Part shown: piece after piece, positions 1-12,560 of the stretch
Layout: the number at the start of each line of letters is the position of its first letter
How positions within the stretch are numbered: position 1 is the stretch's first letter
NCBI GenBank assembly: GCA_005408345.1
Contig: SEMN01000049.1
Span: 620,001 to 684,000, forward strand
Direction: 5' to 3'
Origin: Macquaria australasica
Taxonomy: Eukaryota > Chordata > Actinopteri > Centrarchiformes > Percichthyidae
Length of the DNA stretch: 64,000 bases
Position numbers and translations under genes: made by a program
Notes under the pieces: generated by a model
What the model saw: the letters and a program-made list of their open reading frames with translations, nothing else
Told to the model about the DNA's origin: nothing
Databases searched by the model: none

Positions 1-3000
1 TAAGCACAAAGCTTTATAAGTACAGCGCTAGAAGATTAGATTTTTTGCAACACGTGTCTTGCTAGTCAGTGTGAATTATTTCAGTTTCCTACAGTCTTAT
101 TGTGGAGGCCCCCCACCTCACCTGAAATAAAGAATGCCTCTGCTAATATCGGAAAAAAAGAATTTCCTTTTGACCTCGCAGTAAAAACTCTGAGCTGCAC
201 GACACGGCACAATAGAGTTAGTTTAATTATCACCAATATATGGTGGAAAAAATCCCAGGTAGCTTCATCTTCTAAGGTAAGTTATTTACTAGGGAATATT
301 TAGTGCACTGCACATGAGTAATGCTCCTATAAATAAAAGGGGTAAAAACAGGGGTAAAAGAAAACCACTAGATGTTTCTATGCAATTACAGCAGCAATGC
401 TGAGGTAACTCCAGTTACTAATCAAATTTATTGTGCAGAGTTTCCCAACAATTCCCTATTTGTCACTGTCTTGTGTTTTGTTAAAGGGTGTATTGACAGG
501 GTTATCCTAGGGGAACTTAGTGATCTGTCTCTCATAAACATGTTTATAAGAATACACCATGTGCAGCCCTCCAGCGTAATATTCATCGCTCTCCTGGCCC
601 TGCTCCCTCAGCAAAAAGGTGTCCTGTGAGCCAGATTTACTGTGGTTTCACTCCCACTCCCAGTGGCATAAATCCTAATGTTGCTCTATAGGTGTGTCTC
701 AGCTGGCAAGCCGCGGGAAAAAGGACACAACGAGACCTGGCCTGTTGCAGGTCTGCAGCTAAGGTCTCTATGTCATTCTGACTGAGTTGACCATATCCAC
801 GGACCATTAAAAACAGCCTGCCATCTATCATTCAGCCACAGCGGTCACCTGATGCAGCAGTGCTCACTGGGCGCAAAGCTGACATGCTTCGGCAGTAGTA
901 CTGTCAAGATAACAAATTTCCATGCTCAAGGGTCTCACTGGGAGAATACAAATCCATGTTGTTACTCCACTCGTGCACTGTCTTCAACCTCTGGTGAGCA
1001 AAATGGATTTTCTGGATGGTATTACACAACCTAATTCAGCTCCAGCCGGTGTAGACATGAGGCTTTAGATTAGGTAGGAGCTCCAGTTAGCATAACATCA
1101 TTCACACACTGTGAATACACTAACAAAGATGGGACAAAAGAAAAACAAAAAAGATTAAAGTAGCATAGGGTTTATACATGCTGTGACTTGCATGTGTGCA
1201 CACTTATCTGCAGCCCCATAGAGGTGAGAATAATCTGTGTATGTGTAAATTTAGCACAGTGTGGAGATTAGCGTGAGCTGGTCAGGCATCCCACGAGGCG
1301 GACAGCTGAGCACCTCGCTGTGACGCAGCGATCTGGGAGATCAGACGTCACATGGAGACAGACAGGAAAAGAGTGAGAAGCTACAGGACAGTGAGAGGCC
1401 AGAGGGATCCCGGGCACATATGCAAACACATACAGACTTGAAAAATCATCATTAATTATCGCGTGCTGCATGAAAAATTAATCACTGTGCAATAGGTGAT
1501 TAGAGCCCACATGCTCAAAGATCAATTCAAAATACATTAAGAATGAAATATAACACAATTTGACATTTTAAAAATTACAGAGAGTTGCAGGAAGACTGCA
1601 GCACGACTGAAAAAGCCTAAAGCCACGTTTTCAAGCTTGTCTTCATCCCATCCTAACTAACACCCCGTAAGAGAAGAAGAGAGTACATGTTTCCGATCCC
1701 TTTAATTGTGCCCTTTGGCCAGTGCATGGCCATTGACAACTTCTGCTGGGGAAGTTGGCACCGTCTTCACTCCTGCAGTGCCCTGCTGTTGACATTGCAG
1801 CCCTGGCCTCTTGCTGGGACTTAGAGACTGGGAGCTGAGCTGACCCTAGCAACTTAACTGAGAAGACCAAATCAAATCAAATCAAGGGACAGCTTTGGGT
1901 TGCATTGGAGTCAGCAGAAGTGAGAGGACACTGTGACAGTGCAGTGTCACAGTGATGCAGTCGTGAGCACACAGGTCCAAAGCAACACTGGTCCCTGGCA
2001 CCAAGGACTTTGTTTGCAAGAAGGTCATGAATAAGCAGGCTGGACTGGTCTTTTTTTTTTTTTTGCTCACACCTACACACACACACCTAAATGACACTAC
2101 ACACATGCAAGATGAAACTGAAGTACACATGCATTTGCATTAAGTAAAGCAAGAGTTTATACCCTAAATGAGTAGTCTTTATTGTCCCGTATGAGAAATT
2201 TGGATTGACTAAAGAATCATTGGAAAGTCAAGACCACCTGGACGACAATAAAAAAAATCACATACTGTACGTGCAAGCCAGAAGGAGAGACTCTCCCCTT
2301 TCCCTCTACAACCCCCTCTACGCTCTCCTCTGATTCTGGGTCTGACATGATATTAAATCAGACGCAAAACTCAATTAAAGAAAAGCAAGGAAGCCAGAAT
2401 GGGCAAAGTAGGGCTGGAGTGATTTGCAGCGTGACAGAAAGGGCAATGGGATGGGACCTTCAGGGCCAGTAGAATCTGAAATGTTTATGAGGAGAGCAAG
2501 CATGTGATAAACTCTTAATCAATATCAATATCTGATAATAGCATTTACATTGGTTATTATTACTGGGTGTGAGGCAAAGCTTGAGGGAAGTAGCTGCAGG
2601 CAAACTGTGTAATCTGGGTGTTGGCAAGGTGGACACACTGACTGGTCTGTGCAGTTAAAAGCTTGTAAAACTGTGTGTTTTTGATAATCTTGTAATTAAG
2701 AATACGCAGATCATATGGTGCTGGCCTTCAACAGTTGCTGAGTACATGGCTGATATGGTACTGACTTTACATCAGATTCAATGCCAAAAAAGATGAATAA
2801 AATGATAATTTTATACTAAAAAGGTAGAACATCAGTATTTTACTACTTACTTATATACTTTGATTTTATGTGATCAACAATGCTCAGGTCTGGTTGCTCA
2901 GGTTTTACTGTATGTATACTGCTCACGTGGTGCATGCGTAAAAACATCAGTACGCAGAGACCTACAGTCACTTACAATAATGCTGCAAGGATGTTAGTGA

Positions 3001-4297
3001 TACTGAATTGGCTCTTTATACAAAATTATAAAAATAGCAGTATGATTTTCAAAGCTGCCCCCAAGTCGTAATGCAATAGGACAGAATCACGACGTGCATT
3101 AATAAATCTGTAGCATCACAAGACAACTTAACTAATAACTTATCTACAGTTTGCTATGTTGTATTTAATAGTTTTTGCCATTCCTAAGATGTGTTTCAGG
3201 ACTGTATTAATCTCTCAAAATGTCAATGCAATGGGTTGAGCTGAATCAAACTGACAAGTAGGGTGTGTCAGTTTGTGTTAGGCAAATGCTGAGCCTCTCT
3301 GAAACATAAACAGCAAACAAACAGAACAAAAATACATACATAAGAAGAGTCTGGTGCTTAAATTTTCAATTTTTTGTCTTTTCAGCCATTTGCTGTGTAG
3401 GCTGGAATGAGGAGCTTTTGTCCTGCAAATAACACAACTTTAAAACAAAGTGAACCCAAGTGTGCTGTGCAGATACGTCTGTCTGAATCCCTGGCTACAA
3501 ACATTGCTCACATCAAAAAGAACCTGCACTGTACAGGCCACGATGTCCCTCTTGGAACATTTCTAGCGAGCAGACAAGTACACCTGAATCTGAGGAAGCA
3601 GGGGACCAGAGTGTTGTGCAACATGACCTCTCCACAGATGGATTAGCACACTAAAGCCATTTCCACTAAGCACATTTGGTGAGACCATTTTAATGCAGTG
3701 CATGGGTACTCTTCAATGCTGAGCAGGGCTTCTAATGTCAAGAGGTCAGATAAGGAGAGAGCAGAAGACGGTAATCAAGAGGAAGACCTGTGAAGGCAGG
3801 GTAGTAACCAGCACAGGGGAGGAGATCATGACAGAAGGAAGTGGAGGGTGGAGAGCTGAGGTGCAGAGGAAAGAACTACTGAGACAATATAACAAGACTA
3901 GGGAACACAGATAAGTGTCTGGACGTGAGTGACACTGAGGAAAACTCTGAGGCAGAAATGCAGCACAGCCCATTAAAAGTGATGACTTTACTCCAACTTT
4001 CCTTAGCTTGTATTGCAGGAAAAATGATGCTGCATTCTGCCTGTCTTGCAATCCATTATTATGGTCCCCATTAAGTCTGAACAGAGTAAGTTGCACTGCA
4101 CCACAGAAGTCATCCAGTATTCCTCTTCCTCCTCCCTGCCCATTTAAAAAGGGGCTACGCAGGTCCCAGATCAGTGCTGGTTCTTGCACAGGCCCTCCAC
4201 CAGAGATATAAACTGATTTATTTATGAGGCTTTGCCAGGATACAACTTTTAACGCATGTAAAACGTCACACAGCACAAGGGAAAAATAGTGGTGGGG

Positions 4298-4331
4298 TTC
4301 ATCTACGAGAGTGATTCATCTACGAGAGTGA
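4298..4331. repeat. 17-bp tandem duplication
   Basis: TTCATCTACGAGAGTGA occurs twice head to tail (4298-4314 and 4315-4331), followed by the first five bases of a third copy (TTCAT). The copies are identical, so the duplication is probably recent. It lies 29 bp before the hairpin at 4360. Confidence 0.9.
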
Positions 4332-4359
4332 TTCATTCCCTCTGATCTATCACGATCAG

Positions 4360-4410
4360 CAGCATTAGTAGAAGAGTGCACAGAACCCGTGCACTCTTCT
4401 ACTATTGCTG
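4360..4410. repeat. Inverted repeat / hairpin with 22-bp arms
   Basis: The left arm (4360-4381) and right arm (4389-4410) are reverse complements at 21 of 22 positions, separated by a 7-base loop AGAACCC. The inner 16 bp of each arm, up to GAGTGCAC / GTGCACTC at the loop, pair perfectly. A smaller inverted repeat, CTGATC...GATCAG, lies just before it at about 4342-4359. It sits within the tulp4 intron. It may be a fold-back remnant of a mobile element or a transcribed hairpin; I cannot tell which from sequence alone. Confidence 0.85.
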
Positions 4411-6170
4411 AAACAAGAGGCACAACAAAACCATACCACAACTCTTGACTGCTTCTGACAGAATGCTACAACCTGTTTTAGCCTCACTAATTTACTGAAA
4501 CTTCTGTAGAGGAAACTTAAATCTATCCTCTATTTATGTGTCAAATAAATTGGTGCTAAGCATTATCACTGTAGTACTAAAGTGAGGAACATCTGATCAG
4601 ACACAAATCAGTGTGTGGATGAGCATGTAGGCCTCAGAAGATCCACTGTGAGTTCAACCAACATGGTGAAGTGGTAAACATGAGCTGGTGCTCTGGGGTC
4701 ACCTGTCTCTGTTGGATAAGGGCCTTAGACATTTGTCGCTTTTTGCCTTAGCGAAGAACCTGGATCTGGCCTCAAAGGGAAAACCAACAGGTGGGACTCC
4801 TGCCTTTGGGCAATCATCCACCCCTAAGCCTCATGGGAATGGTAGTGAGGTGTGTATTAACCGTTTCAGCAGTCACACAAAACCTCTCATCCTTCCCTAA
4901 AAAGAGGTTTCAGTCACAACAATTCATAAACACAATGACATTCTGCTGAGGACTTTATCAGGATGCATATTTTTAGTAACCAAAGTGAAAACACCCCCCT
5001 TGAGATTGTCACTTAATGTTCTACTTATTCTCACAGCGTCCATGCTCAAGAAATTGGAGTTGTTCTGTGCTTTCTGACTGCGAGCAACTTCGACTTATTG
5101 TAACAAACACACACCTACGAGCCGAAGATGTTGCAGCAATAAGGAGGCTTATGCCAGGATCACAACGCACACAGTATGCAATGCTGCAAACAAAATATCA
5201 AAAATTGCAAAATGGTATTTTTTTTAACTGACTGCATTTTTTGGTCAATGTTTACTCACTTTTAACATTCACAATAAACACCAATTCAGATTTCATACTT
5301 CTTTCTTTACGTCTAAATAAAGAAACATATGTCACCATCTGACTTCGAGACATTGAATCTACAATGGAATAGTACTGGAGCAGTGGATATTTTCACTGGT
5401 AATAAAAGCACTTCCCTCACATAGTAAAGCATGTATGTAAGATTCTATTGTAAGACAAATCGCACAGCTATCAGTTGACGGGATTCTGACAGACAATTTG
5501 CCCAAAACCTGTGCTGCAGCCAACATTTCCTTGTCAACATGCTGACAGTCAGTGTCAAGCCTGTCTCGGATGTTCAGCTCTTGTGGAAAATGAATGGACT
5601 CCTAGTGACTGGCTGCTCAGTTGGTTCAGCATCTGAGTGCACTGTAATGGAAAAAAAAAAAAAAAGCACCTGATTGTCAAAAGAGGTGTTGATCTATTCT
5701 GATGCACAGCCCAGAGGGATTACTCTACAGGATCAGAAGTAGAGTCACATTCAAAGAGGCAAAACTTATTGCTTTCATCTATTTTAAATTTTAGCTAAGT
5801 GTGGTGCAGCTGAGACGCCTGCTGCTAAAGGTCAGCAGCTGTGTTTAGATGATGATATTAAAATAGTATCAGGACATTCAAGGCCAAATTTTCTTTCAGT
5901 ACAACTTTTTTTACTTGTCTTGTTGATTTATTTTTAGTCTAAAGAGAACTGTTACTCAAGCAAACACTTAAACTGTTGTTCAGTGTGTGATACAAAGTTG
6001 TTGTGTGTAACAGCCATGATTATGTGAAAAAACTCAAAAATCTCAGAACAAAACAGTTAACATCAACCCAGTGATCAGTCACCTTAAATCAGTTGAAACT
6101 GAAACCAACAAAGTAGTCATGTTAAGTCATGCTAATTAAAACAAAAAGACTATAATGGCTGTAATGATTA

Positions 6171-6474
6171 GGCTAGTTGATCAGAAACTCATCAGCAACT
6201 ATTTTGATAATTGATTCGTCGTTTCAGTCAATTTTTCAAACAAAAAATGCCAAACACTCACTGGTTCCAGCTATTCCAATGATCGGATTTGCTGCTGTTT
6301 TACATCATTGTAAACTGAATATCTGTGGGTTGTGGACTGCTGGTCAGACAATAAAGCTATTTTAGGAGCATTTTTTGACATGACATTTCAAAGCCTCAAC
6401 GATTAAGCAATAAATCAAAAAATGAATCAGCATGTTAATTGATAAATTAAAATAATTGTTAGTTGCAGCCCTAA
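6171..6474. repeat. Degenerate copy of ATTAATCGATTA-type teleost repeat (copy 1)
   Basis: The copy ends in TTAGTTGCAGCCCTAA, which is the reverse complement of the GGGCTGCAACTAA start seen at 28978. Inside are remnants of the family's core. It is one of about seven related copies in the window (also near 26511, 28977, 30822, 36664, 43692 and 57320). I identify the family by comparing copies, not by database match. Confidence 0.65.
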
Positions 6475-9400
6475 ATAAGACCAATATTTCAGACAAATTT
6501 TTGATGAGATCATCATCAATGACTAGGACTAGAACCACACTGCAATTAACAATAAGAAATCTAATAGGCCCACATCTATAACAATAAAGCAATAGAATTT
6601 ATGGTCAACACTGTGTATAATTATAAGCATGCACACAAAAACACATTTGTTTAGCGATATGGAATATCTATCAATAGTATGCTGACTTCACAATGTAATA
6701 TGGGTCTGAGCATTTCTGCTAAGCAACCAAGCTCCATGAAAAACACACAGCATTGAATACAGAGTAGTTCGCTCCTGACACCCACTGTGAAAAGATGGTT
6801 GTGGGAGACAGAACAAAAGGAGCATGGCACCACACACATACACCTTGCTGCTCCCTTTGAAGCGGTTACCTTGTAATTATCTCTCACCCCGGCTGAAGGG
6901 GAATTAGACACAGAGAGGAGGACAAACCTTCAGAGATGTTCCACAGGCCTTGGACCTGCAAAACCTTTTCATTATCTGAAGAAGATCATGGGAGCCTTCA
7001 GAGTAGGTGCTAGAGAAGCTTTTATCCAAAGTATCTTGTATGTGCCACAAGTTCAGACCCTTTTTAACATGGGTGGACTCAAGAAGTGTAAATAAAAGCC
7101 CTTATTCATGCAGAGGCAGTGCAACACTCTACAGGAATACAGTCCTCTATCCGTCTGCCCTCTTCTTAACAGATGTCTGACAGCTTAAGATCCGCCCTTT
7201 ACTTTACTACATTGCCCATATTGGGCCAAGTCCAAAAGACACATCAATTCAGACGCTTGCTTACATTAGAATGTTCACAGGACACTCTGGTCTATACATC
7301 AACAGGAATAATGGCCAAACTTATGGATGCTGGCATGAGTATTGATCTTGGCAGGACTGTGGACTCCTACAGGATGAGTTCATGTTGCATTTTTCGTGTG
7401 TGCTCATTCATAACATGACTTGAGCTAATTTACGTGAAAGGACACTCGTCACCAATGACGACAAGTGTTCAATGACAGTGCTGACGTTTAAAGGACAGGA
7501 CTGTCAGGGGACGCGACTGCTTTTACTGCTGAGCGAGCAGCTTCTGAAGACAAGGAAAGGTTACCCAAATGTATTGACATAACTCTTTAAAAAATAAATT
7601 TAAAAAATGAAATAATGTTGGCTTGAGGAGAAGTTTTGCTTGTTCTGAAACATATTTTAATACCTAGACAGGACTGGAGACTATATCCCAAGCATTAGGG
7701 GTTAATTTTCCTTGGTGTTGGACTGTATACTGCAAACAGCATTCTCTCCTCTCCTCAACAGAACTGGGATGGAAAATGACGCAAGTGAGTGAACAGATCT
7801 GTCATAACTTGACAGAATTCATTAGGCGGTGTGATTTCCACCACTGTCAGAAACCCCAAATTATGCATAGGATGGACGAGTAATGGATTTCGCATTTCCC
7901 AAAGCATTTATTTATTGCTTTATATCAAATCTAGAGTGGAAGTGGAGAGGACATTACTACTTTCATTACTGCTGCTGGAATGAGGTCAGAGGGCAGTGGG
8001 GGATTTTTTCTCCCAGTTGCATCTGCATTGGATGTGAAAAGCAAAAAAAAAAAAAAATCATACAAATATTTATCTAAACAGTAAAGTCAGAGACACAAAG
8101 CTGTATGGGGTTTCTAACTTTGAGAAGCAAGGCCGATGTGAGCTTCAATGAAAGTCCATCAAAATTAAAACACCTCTCCTCCAGTACACCTTACTTTGCT
8201 TTACTCACCAAATATTGATGATGATGATGACAATGATGGCAAGATAGTCAAAAACATTCGGTGGATAAAGCATGGTGTACTGGAGAACAGCTGTGCAATG
8301 TGTTTTAATTTTGATGAACTAACACCTGAATGGCAACCAAACTACAAAGATATAAAATATTACATCTTTAGAAAATATATGAGCTATTAAGTAATGTTTG
8401 AATCAATGGAAGGCCAGCTGTTGCATCTGCAACACCTAATGGGGATCCAATGAAAAAGAAATGCAACACACACCACTATCATACAACTTTCATCACAGTG
8501 ATCCTGTTAACTTTAATACACAAACCGTATACGTATCATAATGAATTTTAATCGGCCTAAATAGGTGGATAAAGTCAAATTCACATATGATAAGAGTGGG
8601 TAAATTAGAATTACGTAGGTTTAACCTCCTCCACACTGCATGCACCAAAACAACAAAAGGGAAATTTCAGTACTTGGACCACATTCAAGTGGGCAGTTAA
8701 ATGACATTTCTGCTGCGCTTCAGTCACTCTCTGTAGGGATTCATCCACTCTCCCCTCAGCTGCCTTATGGAATGCTGACACAGCACCTTGCTCCATCTGA
8801 CCAACAGCTACACCCACTAAAAGAAAAAACGCAACCTGTGTGCAATCTCCACTTGTGCCAGCACTGCTATATACTGACGGAAATATTCATATACATGGCG
8901 GGCAGTAGACCGCGACATTACTCAGCTGATCTTTCCAATAACAAAATAAATGGCCTCCGTGCACTAGTGGTGGGAAACTTTGGGGACTATAACCAGAGAG
9001 TGGAGCACGGAAATGTTTTGACTAGGAGCAGCAGGGAGATGTAATGCAGGGTGAGCCACTGAGACACAGCAGGTCTTGCTTCCACCCAAACAGTACAAAA
9101 GTTGATTTCACCGATTACTCCCCCTGTTCTAGTTAAAACTGTGAAATTGCCTGCTATAGAAAGACCCAAAACTCTCAACCTGCCATGGCACGGGGTCTGA
9201 CACCCTACAACTAAAGTGAAACATCTTTGTGCTAGACAAGATACCTGCCCTAAAAAAGTGCAAAGACTGGCAGCTTCAAGGACATCGTTCTACACCTGAC
9301 CCTGAATGAAGCTGGCAAAAGGAAAACTGCTAAGGCCACTTTAATCATATTTTTGTGAGCCCCAAGCACCACAAAAAAGATAATAATTTGCAGTCATTTG

Positions 9401-9710
9401 CATTTCCCTGCATTCCAGGTGTAAAGGATCAATAATCTATCATAAGAATAAATGTAGAGAATCTGATGTTTTATTTCTTCATAGGGTAGAGGATGATTTC
9501 AATTAGAAGAGGGGTGGATGTGTAAAGTAACTAAATAGAAGTGATCTACCACCGTATTACTGAGAAGCTTTTTAATGTACCATTTTATATCTTTAATATA
9601 TTAAATGTAAGAAATTCGGCTTTTCCTTATTTAAAATGTCTAAACTACTTTCGGAGAGTCAAGAATAACAGAGTAGCATACCCCCATTTTCCCCATGAAA
9701 CTCATCTTAC

Positions 9711-9962
9711 CTCGCTGTTGTGTCCTCTGAGGTTGAAGTTTACTCTCTGCGGGGTGGGCCGGTCCCGTCTGCAGTGGCTGGACGTGAACGTGACCCCGAC
9801 AACTCCTCGACCGTTCCCGGTAGCGAGCCAGCCCTCCTCGTAGTAGCGCTTCCTGCACACCGGCTTCTCCTTCTCGCTCTTGGGCACCCGGCCCTTCCAG
9901 GACAGGCAAAGGATGTTGGAGTCGCTGCAGAGGACCGGGCCATGCTCCACGGCGGCGAACAT
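9711..9962 (-). CDS. tulp4: Tubby-like protein 4, first coding exon (partial gene)
   Basis: This exon encodes 84 residues beginning MFAAVEHGPVLCSDSN and ending in GHNSE. It is almost the same as the start of vertebrate TULP4/TUSP, which begins M-(Y/F)-AAVEHGPVLCSDSN. The exon ends in GAG|GTAAGA in phase 0, and the known protein continues with Val-Val-Leu-Val, so the donor fits. TULP4 is a large tubby-family protein with N-terminal WD40 repeats, a SOCS box and a split C-terminal tubby domain. It is thought to act as a substrate receptor for a Cullin-RING ubiquitin ligase. Only the start of the WD40 region is here. The start at 9962 is the family start; in-frame codons upstream (GTG at 9980) are not ATG. 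A likely acceptor (GTGCAG or CTGCAG) lies just 5' of the ATG. The identity is very secure; the rest of the gene is off the left edge. Confidence 0.95.
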
Positions 9963-11141
9963 CCCTGCAGCTCTCTGCACCCCCCCCCCCGCCCCGTAGA
10001 TTAAAAAGAAAAATGCCTTGAGGGAGGTCGGGGGTTCTTCGGAGGGGTCGGTACCGTTATGAGCGCCTCTCCTCCGGTGAGGTTACTGGTTCGGATACGA
10101 GACAGCGAGAACGGTGCATAGTACTTGCGCTTTCCCTCGGCTATCCCGGTGATTTGCAATACTGATTAAAGGTGGTCAGTGAAAACTTAACCAAAAGCAC
10201 AAATGAGGTCACAAAGCTGCGGACTTTAGCATTGCTGGATTGAAGGTATCATGTAGCCGAAAGGGGCAGCATACACAACAAAAGGCACACATTCAAGTCA
10301 TTTTTGATGTGTTTGATCAGTGAGCTGCCTTGTTGACGCTGTTTCAATGACAGGGCAACAGATGAGAGTACCGGACAATTATTTAAAAATCCACTGTGGC
10401 AGATTCAAGACTTGTGTCAGCTGATCAAAAACAAACATCCACGCTCCAAGCTTTATCTTGTAAACTCATCAATAGGCATCCATTGCATTCAACGCGTCCC
10501 AGTGCGTCCAGTTGATGCGAGCAACGTTTCTGTCCAGTTTAGTGTGCCATTTCTGGGTTCCGCGTCCTCCTCATACGACCCCGGCCGTGTGTGTGAGAGG
10601 AGGAGCAGGGACTCCTCTCCATCAGCTGTCTGCCCGCAGGAGAGCCGCTTCTCCCGGTAACGTCATCACGTCAGCCAGTCTGCCTTTTCAACCCGCCTCG
10701 GGGATCCCATGGAGGACTGCTGGATGATAATAATAATGATAATAATAATAATAAAAAAAGAGGATGTCATTATCACTCAGAAATGGTCGCTACCACATAA
10801 ACAAGCGTGTGTTATACTATACAAAAATGCGGTTTAAGGAGTGTAAAAGCGTTGACAGCACTCACCTGCCGCCCACAGCCGTTAATTTAAATATTAATGC
10901 GCTAGCCTAAAATTACCCCTCACTTACTGCTACTTATGTCTGCCTGAGCAATCACTTTAGTTGGAGGACTATCCTGCTCAGCGGAAGGATATTTAACTAA
11001 CAGCTGAATTATTTAAAAGAACCATGTATCATTTTTAGCTCCCGTATTACTAGCTACACTGGTGTGCCAAAGCGGCCTCTCGCGGCTAAACGGTTAAATA
11101 AACAGTCAAAACAATGCGATACAAGAGGGGAGAGAAAGAAA

Positions 11142-11148
<7 letters not shown>

Positions 11149-11174
<26 letters not shown>
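11149..11174. repeat. (TA)n microsatellite
   Basis: Thirteen TA units, in the tulp4 5' intron. Confidence 0.9.
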
Positions 11175-11180
<6 letters not shown>

Positions 11181-11874
11181 AAATCCAGCGAGACATACAA
11201 GACAGCACTAACGGACGTTAAGATTAGTGATGCTGACTGTCATCTGACAATTAAATGACACCCGATGGACAACTGTTGTACGAAAATATAATCGACATTT
11301 AGATCAAGTCAGCCGTCATTATGAGAAAAGACGGCATCCACACCAATTCCGTTATGACTAAATTGTAGACAAGCACGGTGACGGTAGGCTACTAAAGCAT
11401 CCAAAACACCTCTAGCAAAAGAAACGTAACGTAAAGAAAGACCCCAGTGATGCTAACGTTGCCAACCGACACTCAAATGCTGATGAAGCCCGTGAGATGA
11501 TGCCAAAATAGCCCAAAGACCGACACATCGCCGTGAGCTGCCTGCTAGCAACAGATAGCTAGATCCTGGATGGGAGCTCTGTGGGCTCAACTGATCACAA
11601 CATGTCAGCAGCGGGGTTAATCTTTCCCCTTAATGTATCTCCTTTGTGCAGCAACGCTAGTCTAACCGGGGTGCTCGGGGACGCGGCTAACGTCGGCCGC
11701 CCGTGTTGCTCCCTCCACAAAGAACAGTCCGCAGCAGCTAACCGGCTAACCGAGCGGCTAGCTGCAGCTCAACCACCGTCAGCGGAGACTGGCTCCGTCC
11801 ATCCGCCGCTGGCACTCGTCGCTAACGGGCTATGGCTACCACGTTAGCCGACTGTTTATTCTAACGTTTCTTTT

Positions 11875-11878
<4 letters not shown>

Positions 11879-11911
<33 letters not shown>
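11879..11911. repeat. (AT)n microsatellite
   Basis: Sixteen AT units, 100 bp downstream of the putative tulp4 first exon. Confidence 0.9.
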
Positions 11912-11913
<2 letters not shown>

Positions 11914-12014
11914 CATGTAGCCATTCCAAATAACCCTAGGTCGGTGGCGTGGTGGACGAAGTGGAAGGATAATATCGGACCTGTCGTCAACAAAGCCGAC
12001 GGTGAAGCGCTTAC

Positions 12015-12110
12015 CTCGGCTCTGACCCGCTGCTGCTGCTCCCTCTGCCTGGCTGCAGCCCGCTTCTGTGCGCTGGCAGGGCCCCGACAGCCGTGTCACG
12101 TGACCGGCAC
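12015..12110 (-). other. tulp4: Putative non-coding first exon of tulp4
   Basis: On the minus strand a GC-rich segment ends in CAGAGCCGAG|GTAAGCGC, a strong donor at 12014-12013. It lies 2 kb upstream of the tulp4 start codon and directly under two CACGTG boxes, as expected for a promoter-proximal 5' UTR exon. The 5' limit is a guess. Transcript data would settle it. Confidence 0.5.
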
Positions 12111-12113
12111 GTG
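12095..12113. promoter_or_regulatory. Paired CACGTG E-boxes in the tulp4 promoter
   Basis: GTCACGTGAC (12095-12104) is a perfect 10-bp palindrome matching the CLEAR/USF-type E-box. A second CACGTG follows at 12108-12113. USF, MYC/MAX and TFEB/TFE3 bind such sites. The pair lies at the inferred tulp4 transcription start. Binding is inferred only from the motif. Confidence 0.5.
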
Positions 12114-12282
12114 ATGTAGACCGATTAAAGGCTCGCGGTTCACGTCGGTAACTGTAGTGTTTTGACTTTTTAATCTAATCTTCTTTCAAACGAGGATGAA
12201 ACGGCGTGTGCTTTAATGTCAAACTGGGAACAGTTCAGCTGTTAACGCTGGTCTGCCCCCAACAAAATGTAGAATAGTGTGC

Positions 12283-12560
12283 AGCGGCGGAAGTATTACT
12301 AAAAGGATCAACATGTCAATGTCAAAATACTCTGTAACAAGTAAAGTCCTGCATTCAAAGGCTTACTTAAGTAAAAGTACATAGGTATATTATCCTAAAA
12401 ATGTACTTAAAGCATCAACAGAAAATTGCCCCTGTGAGTAGGCCTATTGTATTATTGTCAATTATTTTTCAATTATTATTATTGCTGAAGCTTTGGATTA
12501 TTATTACTAATGTATTAATGGGTAGTACAATTTTAATGTTGTAGCTGGTTATGTTTGAGC
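12283..12560. repeat. Truncated hAT-like short element (family 1)
   Basis: It begins CAGCGGCGGAAGTATTACT and contains the AGTAAAAGTAC and GTACTTAAAG segments and the GTTGTAGCTGGTT core shared with the elements at 36303-37197 and 44528-44907. The far end and inverted terminus are missing, so this is a 5'-end fragment lying between the tulp4 and mrps10 promoters. Confidence 0.7.

Larger units (their letters stand above)
1..9710 (-). other. tulp4: tulp4 intron 1 (partial), no exon found
   Basis: This stretch lies downstream of the first coding exon of tulp4 on the minus strand and looks like intron. I looked on the minus strand for the next exon, which in vertebrate TULP4 continues the WD40 region, and found nothing convincing. 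It therefore probably lies beyond the left edge. The interval is AT-rich and holds a degenerate repeat copy at about 6171-6474, a short tandem duplication at 4298-4331, and a hairpin at 4360-4410. The longest open frame (3746-4276, minus) has no recognisable domain and low-complexity composition, so I do not call it. Confidence 0.6.
9963..12014 (-). other. tulp4: tulp4 5' intron with CpG-rich stretch and two (TA)n tracts
   Basis: This sequence lies between the non-coding first exon and the coding exon. GC- and CpG-rich patches at about 9740-10130, 10490-10710 and 11640-11840 suggest an unmethylated promoter/CpG-island zone. Simple repeats include (TA)n at 11149-11174, (AT)n at 11879-11911 and an imperfect ATA/GATAAT run at about 10725-10757. 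I see no other coding exon. Confidence 0.55.

Noticed and set aside
3746..4276. 176-aa open frame on the minus strand
   Set aside because: It is the longest frame in the tulp4 intron but has no recognisable domain, no splice partner and low-complexity Ser/Leu composition. It is best explained as chance.
5600..5665. Possible tRNA-derived SINE start (GCTGCTCAGTTGGTTCAGCA) before an A-run
   Set aside because: A-box/B-box order could not be confirmed and no second copy was found in the window.
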